A stretch of 12,155 nt of DNA, from assembly GCA_012518745.1 (NCBI GenBank), contig JAAYRM010000145.1:1-12155 (forward strand), written 5' to 3'. The notes beneath the pieces are model-generated. The model had not been told where the DNA came from and ran no database searches. It saw only the letters and a list, made by a program, of their open reading frames with translations. Shown here piece after piece: positions 1-6,197 of the stretch; within the stretch, counting starts at the first letter, position 1; every line of letters begins with the position of its first letter. Source of the stretch: Tissierellia bacterium (GTDB taxonomy: Bacteria > Bacillota > Clostridia > Tissierellales > Tepidimicrobiaceae). The translations under genes were made by a program, and so were the position numbers.

Positions 1-505
1 AGGCCGTGCTACCCGCGGGGGTAGCAACTATTATCCCATCCCCACAGAAATTTTCTAAATGGTTTTCATCTATAAATATCTCTAGATGGATCACCTTGGA
101 CTGGATCCCCTTTATGGCTATTTCGTTGATGCCAAAGAGCTGGAAGGATTTATTTCTGGTATATATGTCCGCCTTTACCAAAAATATTTCCTCCACCATA
201 TAATTATCGTGGATATAGTTGTCTATAAATTGTTCTATGTCCTTAGGCAGAATTTCCTGAAAAAAACCTAAATGACCTGTATTTATACCGATGAACGGTA
301 TATCTGGAAAGTCATGTCTATGAACGGCACGCAAAAATGCACCATCTCCCCCGACACAGATATTTAGTTCCGCCCTATCATCATACCCTTCCGGAACCGT
401 AAAACCTCTGCTCTTTAGCCTATCCATCAATAGCTTGGAAATATCCTGGGATTCTTTATTGTTATTGGAAACGATGTTGATTATTCTTGTCTTTTGTTTA
501 ATCAA
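1..505 (-). CDS. nadK: NAD kinase, C-terminus cut off by window edge
   Basis: The enzyme phosphorylates NAD to NADP using ATP or polyphosphate in the cytoplasm. Translating the minus strand gives an open frame of about 168 residues running off the left edge. It carries the family hallmark VGGDGAFLRA at about residues 51-60, the nucleotide/substrate-binding GGDG motif, then INTGHLGFF and, at the edge, CGDGIIVATPAGSTA, which matches the conserved GDG-hydrophobic-ATPTGSTA block. Roughly the last 90-110 residues of a normal NAD kinase lie outside the window. I chose the TTG start at 505-503 because a GGGGGAA Shine-Dalgarno sits 5 bases upstream; an in-frame ATG at 532-530 has no ribosome site and would add nine residues. 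It lies 104 bases downstream of the unrecognised minus-strand gene at 610-1104. The identity is firm; the symbol is by family. Confidence 0.93.
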   Translation of the reverse strand, partial: MIKQKTRIINIVSNNNKESQDISKLLMDRLKSRGFTVPEGYDDRAELNICVGGDGAFLRAVHRHDFPDIPFIGINTGHLGFFQEILPKDIEQFIDNYIHDNYMVEEIFLVKADIYTRNKSFQLFGINEIAIKGIQSKVIHLEIFIDENHLENFCGDGIIVATPAGSTA

Positions 506-546
506 AATTCTTCCCCCCAAAATCTTGTCCATTACAACCATTATCT

Positions 547-573
547 ATTATATATGCCTCTATACCTATTATA
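547..573 (-). promoter_or_regulatory. AT-rich region with two TATAAT boxes before nadK
   Basis: Reading the minus strand, TATAAT occurs at 573-568 and again at 552-547 in the gap between the 164-residue gene and nadK. Neither has a recognisable -35 box at the usual 16-18 base spacing. Promoter function is therefore only plausible. A weak GCC/GGC hairpin followed by a run of six T lies just upstream on the same strand (about 607-578) and might partly terminate the preceding gene. Confidence 0.3.
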
Positions 574-609
574 TAATAAAAAAGCCTAGATTTGGAGATT
601 AAGGGCGAA

Positions 610-1104
610 TTATTCCGACGGCGACTCGTCCTTTATCATCTTTAGCATATTGATCATATCTAACAACTTGTCTTTTTCCCCATCGGTTTTCCCATCCATC
701 AATATATCTGCCAATTTTAATAATCCATCTGGACTGTTCAGGATATCTGGTTGTGACAATATTGGAGCTAGGGCTGCAAGCATTGTTTTAAGCCTGTTGA
801 TCTTTAGAACTGTTTCCAATGTCATTCCTATATCGCCTATATCTCCCTGCTGTAATTCATCTTCTATAGCATTAGATATATGGTTTAGCCTCTGTTTGCC
901 ATTCTCAATTGGTATGCTTTCACTTATATATTCCATATCCTGATGCTTAACAAACTCTATCATTCCATGGGCTCTTATTATCCTCTCCGTGATAACCAGG
1001 GATTTATTTAATATTGGATGAAATTCCCTCGGGAAATACGGCCCTATCCTCTTAACAACCCTGATCTTATTAAGCGTAATGGGTATATCTATATTGCCTT
1101 TCAA
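610..1104 (-). CDS. Conserved-looking hypothetical protein, 164 residues
   Basis: I do not recognise this family. The protein is soluble and mostly helical, with no signal peptide, membrane segment or cysteine cluster. The N-terminus (residues 1-45) looks like a small beta/helix region with basic residues. The remainder is amphipathic helix with an aliphatic segment around residues 105-140 (AALAPILSQPDI and LLKLADILMDG) and a charged tail ending in acidic residues. The start is TTG at 1104-1102, with a run of seven G ending five bases upstream as the ribosome site. The gene diverges from the small gene at 1232 and is followed in the same direction by nadK, so the two may be co-transcribed. 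Codon use (ATA, AGG) matches the surrounding genes, so it is likely a real native gene. No function can be assigned. Confidence 0.75.
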   Translation of the reverse strand: MKGNIDIPITLNKIRVVKRIGPYFPREFHPILNKSLVITERIIRAHGMIEFVKHQDMEYISESIPIENGKQRLNHISNAIEDELQQGDIGDIGMTLETVLKINRLKTMLAALAPILSQPDILNSPDGLLKLADILMDGKTDGEKDKLLDMINMLKMIKDESPSE

Positions 1105-1231
1105 TTTAACCCCCCCAGAACTAAGTAGGTATATACCATTGTATGATAGTCGGGCTAAATGTTGCTACATTATCGTAATATATTTTTCCCAGGATACATA
1201 GATTAAATTAAAGGGGATGGGGGGATATGGA

Positions 1232-1516
1232 ATGGATAGGGATAGGAATATGAAAAAAATCGTGAAGGGCATTAAGGACTTGAAGCCATCCGATAAGCAG
1301 TTAGAGATAATAGGAGATCTATCCGAGGCGTTTAAGGATGGATCGGAGGAGGATATGTTTGTCGAGATAATAAAGGTAAATAAACGAATGGAAACTCAAT
1401 TAGATCCGGATGAATACAATGAAATATTTGAAAAATTGAACAGTATCAGACCTATGCTAGATGAGGAGCAGACTAAAAAATTGGATATGATCTTAAAGGC
1501 CTTAGACAGGGAATAG
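1232..1516 (+). CDS. Small hypothetical helical protein, 94 residues
   Basis: This is an unrecognised cytoplasmic protein, highly charged and predicted almost wholly helical, with no cysteine and no membrane segment. The sequence runs as alternating amphipathic helices (KKIVKGIKDLKPSDKQLEII, then LSEAFKDG, then a helix ending LDMILKALDRE). I chose ATG at 1232 because GGGGGGA at 1219-1225 lies about 7 bases upstream; the in-frame ATG at 1217 abuts its only purine run and is unlikely, and a third ATG at 1250 cannot be excluded. It is transcribed divergently from the 164-residue gene across a 127-base gap. Its stop codon is embedded in a perfect hairpin. Both divergent neighbours are small, helical and of unknown function, but I see no clear similarity between them. 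Confidence 0.72.
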   Translation: MDRDRNMKKIVKGIKDLKPSDKQLEIIGDLSEAFKDGSEEDMFVEIIKVNKRMETQLDPDEYNEIFEKLNSIRPMLDEEQTKKLDMILKALDRE

Positions 1517-1536
1517 TGGATAATCCACTATTCCCT
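1508..1536 (+). terminator. Perfect 13-bp hairpin at gene end
   Basis: Bases 1508-1520 pair perfectly with 1524-1536, leaving a three-base TAA loop. The stem contains the TAG stop codon of the preceding gene. There is no proper T run immediately after it (TATTAAATG follows), so it may be an imperfect intrinsic terminator or an mRNA 3'-end stabilising hairpin. Confidence 0.6.
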
Positions 1537-1558
1537 ATTAAATGTAAAAAATAAGAAA

Positions 1559-1587
1559 TGGACAACCATCCCATGAAATGCTATACT
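1559..1587 (+). promoter_or_regulatory. Sigma-A-type promoter of the FtsH-like gene
   Basis: TGGACA at 1559-1564 (five of six matches to TTGACA) is followed after exactly 17 bases by TATACT at 1582-1587 (five of six matches to TATAAT). The predicted transcript start is near 1594, giving a 5' leader of about 29 bases containing AAGGAGG at 1609-1615. It lies downstream of the hairpin at 1508-1536, so the gene looks independently transcribed. Confidence 0.7.
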
Positions 1588-1622
1588 TTGAATAGTATTA
1601 TGTAAACCAAGGAGGAAGTGAT

Positions 1623-3377
1623 GTGAAGATAGGTGTGAGGGTGAAATTACTATTATTGCTGATTATATTGATTGCACTGGCCTCAGGTATATATGCCTAT
1701 GGGATTAGGAATAATAGGTATATAGAACTATCATATAGGGATTTTTTGAATCATATAGATGAGGATTTGGTAGATGAGGTCGAATTTAATAATAGGGCCA
1801 AGCTCAAAGGGAAGCTAAGAGATGGGCAATATTTCATTACGGATAATCCTAGGACAGAAAATTTCAAAGAACACCTATTGCTATATAATGTGAACGTGAT
1901 AGAGGGGGATAATAGGGCCATAGTAGGCCAGGCCGCAGGTATCGCCCTTATATTATTTGGAATCGGGGCATTAGCCTATATATTAAATAGGAATAGTCCA
2001 AAGCAAGCAGAAAAGGAAATGGCCATCATGTCGAAGGTGGATGCTGAGGGGACTACCTCGAGAAGAATTACATTTGATGATGTGGCCGGCAATGAAGAGG
2101 CCAAGGATTCATTAAAGGAATTGATAGATTTCATCGGGGATCCCGAAAAATACAATAGGTATGGGGCTAGGTTGCCGAGAGGGGTACTATTATACGGCCC
2201 CCCTGGTACCGGCAAGACCCTCTTGGCTAAGGCGTTGGCCGGCGAAGCAAATGTTCCATTTTACGCGGTATCCGGTTCGGATTTCATACAGGTCTATGCA
2301 GGGCTTGGGGCAAGTAGGATAAGAGAATTGTTTAAAAGAGCCAAGGATAGCGGTAAAAGCGTGATATTTATAGATGAGATAGATGCTCTTGGCAAGAAAA
2401 GAAATGCCTCTGGTGGATCCGGTGGAAGCGAGGAAGCGGATAGGACATTGAATGCGCTATTAACTGAGATGTCGGGCTTTAAGGGGAATGAGGGCATAAT
2501 CGTGATGGCGGCTACCAATAGGATGGACACTCTAGACGAGGCTTTACTCAGGCCGGGAAGATTTGATAGGCAGATAGAGATATCCTTGCCGGATGTCAAT
2601 GCGAGGCTGGCCATATTGGAATTGCACAGTAAGAATAAGCCCGTATCCAGGAAGGTGGATTTGAAAAATATAGCATTGGAGACCATATATTTCAGTGGGG
2701 CTCAACTGGAAAATCTTATGAATGAATCAGCTATGCTAGCAGCAAGGCAGAGGGCCGATAATATTACTATGAAGCATATAAACCAGGCATATTTTACCGT
2801 CCTAGTGGGCGAGGAAAAGAAGGACAGAAGGAGTATAACATCGGAGGATAAGAGGATTACAGCATATCATGAGGCGGGTCATGCTCTTGTGGCCAAAAAG
2901 ATATGTAAGGATAACAGGGTTACCAAGGTCAGTATAATACCCAGTACCAAGGGCATGGGGGGATTCAGTTTGAATATCCCGCCGGATAGGATGTATCAGA
3001 CCAAGAAGGATATAATGAACAATATAATGATTGCATTAGGTGGAAGAGCTGCCGAAGAACTGGTACTGGGGATGGATAATATCACGACAGGGGCATCCTC
3101 AGACTTGCAGAAGGCGACGGAGATGGTTCTATCGATGATAGGGAACTATGGAATGGATGACGAGATAGGCCTGATGAATTATAATGTGGCATTGAATAGC
3201 AATCTAGACACGGGGACTTTGCTGATGGAAAGGGCAAAAAAATTCTTGGATAAACTATATGTGGAGACGAAGGAAGTCCTACAATGTAATAAGGAATATT
3301 TGGATGCTATTGCAGCCAAGCTATTGGTAGAGGAGTCCCTAAGCGAAGAAGAATTGAACAGGATTTTATTAGATTAA
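1623..3377 (+). CDS. FtsH-type membrane AAA+ zinc metalloprotease
   Basis: This is an ATP-driven membrane protease that unfolds and degrades membrane and regulatory proteins. Hydrophobic segments at residues about 8-26 and 99-122 bracket a short extracytoplasmic domain of about 70 residues. The AAA+ domain has Walker A GPPGTGKT (192-199), Walker B VIFIDEIDA (247-255) and the second region of homology ending LLRPGRFDR with arginine fingers R313 and R316. The M41 peptidase domain has HEAGH (416-420) and the likely third zinc ligand D494 in TTGASSDLQ. At 584 residues it is compact and lacks the long polar tail of many FtsH proteins. The usual pore motif Phe-Val-Gly is Tyr-Ala-Gly at 225-227. The start is GTG at 1623, seven bases after AAGGAGG, overlapping an ATG-TGA at 1621-1626. 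It could be the housekeeping FtsH, but its divergence suggests a second paralogue, so I give no symbol. Confidence 0.93.
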   Translation: MKIGVRVKLLLLLIILIALASGIYAYGIRNNRYIELSYRDFLNHIDEDLVDEVEFNNRAKLKGKLRDGQYFITDNPRTENFKEHLLLYNVNVIEGDNRAIVGQAAGIALILFGIGALAYILNRNSPKQAEKEMAIMSKVDAEGTTSRRITFDDVAGNEEAKDSLKELIDFIGDPEKYNRYGARLPRGVLLYGPPGTGKTLLAKALAGEANVPFYAVSGSDFIQVYAGLGASRIRELFKRAKDSGKSVIFIDEIDALGKKRNASGGSGGSEEADRTLNALLTEMSGFKGNEGIIVMAATNRMDTLDEALLRPGRFDRQIEISLPDVNARLAILELHSKNKPVSRKVDLKNIALETIYFSGAQLENLMNESAMLAARQRADNITMKHINQAYFTVLVGEEKKDRRSITSEDKRITAYHEAGHALVAKKICKDNRVTKVSIIPSTKGMGGFSLNIPPDRMYQTKKDIMNNIMIALGGRAAEELVLGMDNITTGASSDLQKATEMVLSMIGNYGMDDEIGLMNYNVALNSNLDTGTLLMERAKKFLDKLYVETKEVLQCNKEYLDAIAAKLLVEESLSEEELNRILLD

Positions 3378-3391
3378 ACCCTGTCCCATAC

Positions 3392-3420
3392 TTGCGAGTT
3401 ATGAGTAAAAAGTATATAAT
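3392..3420 (+). promoter_or_regulatory. Consensus sigma-A promoter for 6S RNA
   Basis: TTGCGA at 3392-3397 is followed by a 17-base spacer and a perfect TATAAT at 3415-3420. The predicted start is near 3427, about ten bases before the first paired segment of the RNA. The promoter begins only 14 bases after the FtsH-like stop codon. Confidence 0.8.
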
Positions 3421-3426
3421 ATATGT

Positions 3427-3645
3427 AGACAATATATCTGCGGTGTGCGTTATTCTGAGTAATTCAACCGACATAATAACTACGGGAGTTCGAGTTCAAT
3501 GGTGTAGAGCAGGCCTTCATGGTAAAGGAAGCTTCAAGTTATTGACAGGACACCCACCTTGCGAGAGGCGGGTGTGAATTAATTGGAAGACGGCATCGCG
3601 GTTATGCGAATAAACCCCTAGGATTAATCCTAGGGGTTTATTTGT
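3427..3645 (+). ncRNA. ssrS: 6S RNA (RNA polymerase regulator), about 215 nt
   Basis: 6S RNA mimics an open promoter, binds the housekeeping RNA polymerase holoenzyme and represses transcription in stationary phase. I recognise the 3' portion, with GACACCCACCTTGCGAG, then GGCGGGTGTGAATT, then GGAAGACGGCATCGCGG, which parallels the ACACATTCACCTTG and GCGGCGGCATCTCGG blocks of E. coli 6S. Visible pairings are: closing stem 3438-3446 with 3593-3601 (nine pairs including G-U); internal stem 3475-3481 with 3537-3543; an apical hairpin around 3511-3534; and a strong side hairpin 3550-3559 with 3566-3575 (one mismatch). It has its own promoter and terminator. Start and end are inferred from these. 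An open frame across 3392-3577 is incidental. An exact covariance-model match could not be run. Confidence 0.8.
3609..3645 (+). terminator. Strong intrinsic terminator of 6S RNA
   Basis: Bases 3611-3640 form a perfect 30-base palindrome (TAAACCCCTAGG to its complement, with a TTAA-type loop). The stem can be extended by A-T pairs at 3609-3610 with 3641-3642. A T-rich tail (TTTATTTGTATATT) follows. Being palindromic, it could also act on the opposite strand. Confidence 0.88.
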
Positions 3646-3698
3646 ATATTATTATCGAAACCGTTGCAGAATAACTATAGATGGGAGGAGGATTTACA

Positions 3699-3941
3699 TT
3701 GAGATCTATATGCCCCCTATGCAATGGATTATATGATATAGACTATAATTGCACCAATTGCGGTGCTACGATGGTAGATGAAGGGCCAAGGGTAAATCTC
3801 ATGGATGATTATAGCCCCTATCTACTGGATGAGATCACCAATAGAGTGGATGGAGTGGAGCGAGATGAATGCATACATATATTTAGGTGTCCAAGCTGCG
3901 GCATTCAAGAAAGTTTCTCGATAGAAAGGAAAGGATTTTAA
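3699..3941 (+). CDS. Small zinc-ribbon protein, 80 residues
   Basis: This is a small protein with two cysteine-pair knuckles at the N-terminus, CPLC (5-8) and CTNC (18-21), and a second cysteine group near the C-terminus, C58-x-H60 and CPSC (64-67). It therefore probably folds around one or two zinc ions. I recall short Clostridia proteins of this general pattern but know no function. The start is TTG at 3699, seven bases after GGAGGAGG (3684-3691); an in-frame ATG at 3681 lies upstream of that ribosome site and is unlikely to be used. I found no convincing promoter in 3646-3698. The gene converges on the PHP-domain gene, and the two stop codons share TTAA at 3938-3941. Confidence 0.8.
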   Translation: MRSICPLCNGLYDIDYNCTNCGATMVDEGPRVNLMDDYSPYLLDEITNRVDGVERDECIHIFRCPSCGIQESFSIERKGF

Positions 3942-4738
3942 CCTATTTGAATAGGTATCTTTTTCCTATCCCTATATATGTATATATACTTAAAGCCCAG
4001 CTCCCGAAGCAATTTTTCTGCTTCTCTATAATGGTATCCTATGAACTCTGGGCTATGGGCATCCGATCCTATGGTTATAATTTCTCCCCCCAAGTCCCTA
4101 TATAGACGAAGGATTTCAATTTTGGGATTGTAATAGCCTAGCTCATATCTCATGCCAGAAGTATTGACCTCAATACCTTTATCCCTTTCTATTATCAATT
4201 TCAATACCTTTTCTATATGAGGGAGGTACTCCTCAAAATCGGGTATCATGGAACGGTCATCGAAGTATCTATCTATACAATCTATATGGCCTATTACATC
4301 GTAATTATCGAATATATCAATGCAGCGATATAGATAATCATAGTACATACTCAATGCTTCCATGGGAGGCATATGATTGGGAAATCTACTCGTATGGATA
4401 CTCTTCTTATCGATGGAATGAACGGCCATAATCACAAAATCGAATGGATTATTTGCTATGAACTCGTCGCATCTATCGCTTAGGTGGAGTTGCATCCCAA
4501 TTTCAACGCCCGCCAATATTTCAACTTGATCCATATACCTATACTTAACCTGTCTCATCTTTTTAAAATAGTCCGCAGGACGGAATTCGAAATTGATACC
4601 ATCACCGGATAGATCATAATCTATATGATCCGTAAAGCATATGCTCTTCATGCCCTTGGCTATGGCACCTTGTACCATCTCCTCTACCAGATATTTACAA
4701 TCCATAGAAAAATCGCTATGAATATGAAAATCATACAT
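3938..4738 (-). CDS. PHP-domain phosphatase, histidinol-phosphatase (HisJ) type
   Basis: The PHP family hydrolyses phosphoesters using a multi-metal centre; the closest family type hydrolyses L-histidinol phosphate to histidinol in histidine biosynthesis. Metal-ligand motifs visible in order are HIH (H5, H7), TDH (D37, H38), GVE (E79), the conserved histidine H107 in AVHS, IGHID, and GSDAHSPE near the C-terminus. At 266 residues it matches the HisJ/PHP histidinol-phosphatase family. The start is ATG at 4738-4736, with AGAGGTG (4752-4746) seven bases upstream. No other his gene is in the window, so the physiological substrate could differ (other sugar or nucleotide phosphates). The promoter was not resolved: a TATAAT at 4763-4758 on this strand lies too close to the ribosome site to be certain. 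Confidence 0.88.
   Translation of the reverse strand: MYDFHIHSDFSMDCKYLVEEMVQGAIAKGMKSICFTDHIDYDLSGDGINFEFRPADYFKKMRQVKYRYMDQVEILAGVEIGMQLHLSDRCDEFIANNPFDFVIMAVHSIDKKSIHTSRFPNHMPPMEALSMYYDYLYRCIDIFDNYDVIGHIDCIDRYFDDRSMIPDFEEYLPHIEKVLKLIIERDKGIEVNTSGMRYELGYYNPKIEILRLYRDLGGEIITIGSDAHSPEFIGYHYREAEKLLRELGFKYIYIYRDRKKIPIQIG
3941..3964 (+). terminator. Short hairpin with T run after zinc-ribbon gene
   Basis: ACCTAT at 3941-3946 pairs with ATAGGT at 3951-3956, followed by TATCTTTTTCC. It fits a small intrinsic terminator for the plus-strand gene, placed inside the last codons of the convergent PHP gene. The stem is short, so it may be leaky. Confidence 0.45.
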
Positions 4739-4917
4739 ATAAAAACACCTCTGTTTTATTATAAGTTGAGACCATTCTATACCGTAAAGCTGAAATAGTA
4801 AAGGAAGACTTAACCCTATATCCTATTTCTTCCATAATATCTTTTCCATATACATAAAAACCAGCTAGAGGTGCAGAATATATAGGGATACAATATTTAA
4901 TATTTGGAGGGATTGAG

Positions 4918-5109
4918 ATGAAACTGAACACCGAGGAGATATTAAAGAAGAAGCTATTAGATGCACAGGAGATGGTGAGGGATTATGAAAGCTATTCTAA
5001 GGAGATAGGGGATGCGGAGGTATCCGATCTATTTAAGGACTTTGCGGAAGAATCTGGCTATCAAGCTAGAAAATTACGTCAGCTATTGGATAAGCTCAAT
5101 AAAAATTGA
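4918..5109 (+). CDS. Small helical protein, 63 residues, ferritin-like pattern
   Basis: This is a short, charged protein predicted as two long helices (about residues 4-28 and 33-61). The pattern of acidic and hydrophobic residues (AQEMVRDYESYSKEIGDAEVSDLFKDFAEESGYQARKL) resembles half of a rubrerythrin/ferritin-like bundle. However, the expected metal ligands of an ExxH motif are absent (EESGYQ where EE..H would be), so metal binding is not supported. ATG at 4918 has GGAGGG at 4906-4911, six bases upstream. A TACAAT at 4889-4894 could be a -10 box without a clear -35. It precedes the YtxH-like gene by 84 bases. Function unknown. Confidence 0.68.
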   Translation: MKLNTEEILKKKLLDAQEMVRDYESYSKEIGDAEVSDLFKDFAEESGYQARKLRQLLDKLNKN

Positions 5110-5121
5110 TTTGTGATACAA

Positions 5122-5151
5122 TTGATTAAGATACCAGTTTAAGGGTAAAAA
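5122..5151 (+). promoter_or_regulatory. Possible promoter before YtxH-like gene
   Basis: TTGATT at 5122-5127 and TAAAAA at 5146-5151 are 18 bases apart. The -10 is poor (four of six), so this is a weak candidate. Two purine-rich ribosome-site-like stretches follow, AGGGAGGA at 5161-5168 and AAAGGGGAG ending at 5187. Confidence 0.3.
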
Positions 5152-5193
5152 TTATTTAATAGGGAGGATTCTATTAGGAAAGGGGAGATGAGA

Positions 5194-5550
5194 TTGAGAT
5201 TATTGGATACCTTGAGACAAAGGCGTAGAATAAGGGAGAGGGAAGAGAGGAAGAATACGGCCAAAAAAGTGGCAACGGGGACGGTAATCGGTACTGCCAT
5301 AGGGGCTGTGACTGGCCTATTATTTGCACCGCAATCCGGAAAGAAAACCAGGGATGATATAGCTGATAAGGCAAGGGACACCACACAGGATATTAAGGAG
5401 AAGGTAAGGCAGTCTATGGATTCCATAAAGGAAGGCGAGCAGAAGTTAAAAGAAGAAATTAAGGACAAGATTCAGGATTTTAAGGATAAGGATATGATTG
5501 AAATAGAAGTAGGCCAAGACGATATAGATGAACTAGATGAAGAAATGTAG
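5194..5550 (+). CDS. YtxH-domain general-stress-type protein
   Basis: The protein has a basic N-terminus rich in arginine (residues about 6-22), then a glycine/alanine-rich hydrophobic segment (VATGTVIGTAIGAVTGLLFAP) and the YtxH hallmark LLFAPQSGKKTRDDI. A long charged amphipathic helix follows, ending in an acidic tail. YtxH proteins are small, of unclear biochemical role, and in Bacillus belong to the general stress response. I prefer TTG at 5194 because GGGGAG at 5182-5187 lies six bases upstream; ATG at 5188 directly abuts that site and would add two residues. The DUF948-like gene starts 11 bases after its stop, indicating one transcript. The YtxH and DUF948 pairing is common in Firmicutes, which supports both calls. 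Confidence 0.85.
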   Translation: MRLLDTLRQRRRIREREERKNTAKKVATGTVIGTAIGAVTGLLFAPQSGKKTRDDIADKARDTTQDIKEKVRQSMDSIKEGEQKLKEEIKDKIQDFKDKDMIEIEVGQDDIDELDEEM

Positions 5551-5561
5551 CGGGTGATAAT

Positions 5562-6035
5562 ATGGATGCTACTATAACGATAAATGAATTGTTTTCATTT
5601 GTAATTTACTTATTAGGTATAGGCCTCTTATTCTATCTGATCATGTTGATAAGAAACATTAATGGGGTAGTAGTCAAGGCTAGGCGAATCATAGATGTTC
5701 ACGAAAAGGATATAGATGCCGCCTTGAAGGAGGTTCCCGATATCGTATCGAATACCGGCGATATATTGGAGAATGTAAATCATATCACCAATGATACGAG
5801 GGAATTAGTAGAAAAAACATCACCCGATATAACCGATATAATAGGCAATGTAAATTCGATTTCCAAGAAGACGGATAGCATAGGGGATAGGATCCTAGAG
5901 TCGATAGAATTGATAACCGAGAGCGTATTTGATGCTGCCTATGCTATTGAAGATAATATACGAAGTATATCGGATTATGCATATCTAGTCCTCGAGGTAA
6001 TAGATGTAATAAAGAACACATTGAAGAGGAAATAG
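5562..6035 (+). CDS. DUF948-like membrane-anchored protein
   Basis: This 157-residue protein has one N-terminal membrane segment (residues about 10-30, FSFVIYLLGIGLLFYLIMLI). A long helical stretch with repeated heptad-like hydrophobic positions follows (VPDIVSNTGDILENVNHITND..., VNSISKKTDSI). This is typical of DUF948 proteins, whose helical region resembles a chemoreceptor coiled coil without a conserved signalling tip. The start is ATG at 5562, with GGGTGA just upstream. It follows the YtxH-like gene closely, and the operon ends at the terminator at 6043-6070. Role unknown; probably an envelope-associated structural or stress protein. Confidence 0.78.
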   Translation: MDATITINELFSFVIYLLGIGLLFYLIMLIRNINGVVVKARRIIDVHEKDIDAALKEVPDIVSNTGDILENVNHITNDTRELVEKTSPDITDIIGNVNSISKKTDSIGDRILESIELITESVFDAAYAIEDNIRSISDYAYLVLEVIDVIKNTLKRK

Positions 6036-6042
6036 CGGATAG

Positions 6043-6070
6043 AGGGGAGCCTTTAGGGGTTCCCTTTTCT
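6043..6070 (+). terminator. Intrinsic terminator after YtxH/DUF948 operon
   Basis: AGGGGAGCCT at 6043-6052 pairs with GGGGTTCCCT at 6056-6065, with nine of ten positions paired including G-U. A T-rich tail (TTTTCT) follows. It separates the operon from the lipid kinase gene. Confidence 0.75.
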
Positions 6071-6072
6071 AA

Positions 6073-6134
6073 TTGGTATAATATGGATGATGGGGTTAAA
6101 TACATTGATAAGGAACGGGGTTTGGTATAATATA
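6073..6134 (+). promoter_or_regulatory. Two extended -10 promoter elements before lipid kinase
   Basis: The 12-base string TTGGTATAATAT occurs at 6073-6084 and again at 6122-6133. Each carries TG-N-TATAAT, the extended -10 form that can work with a poor -35. The second also has TTGATA at 6105-6110, but with only a 15-base spacer. The first has the terminator stem where its -35 should be. At least one is probably the lipid kinase promoter. Confidence 0.55.
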
Positions 6135-6197
6135 TATAAAATGGAATTGTAATCATAATATGGTATGCGATAACTATACCTATGGAGGGTGAGCATT

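Noticed and set aside
3481..3510. tRNA-like GGAGTTCGAGTTCAA segment
   Set aside because: It recalls a T-arm, but no acceptor stem, anticodon arm or CCA end can be built around it; it fits inside the 6S RNA fold.
3392..3577. 61-codon open frame between the FtsH-like and zinc-ribbon genes
   Set aside because: It begins inside a promoter -35 box, has no ribosome site, and lies across a structured RNA recognised as 6S RNA.
4731..4931. 66-codon minus-strand open frame upstream of the PHP gene
   Set aside because: It has no ribosome site, overlaps the start of the 63-residue plus-strand gene and the start of the PHP gene, and its protein resembles nothing I know. A decayed gene remnant cannot be fully excluded because its codon use resembles the neighbours.
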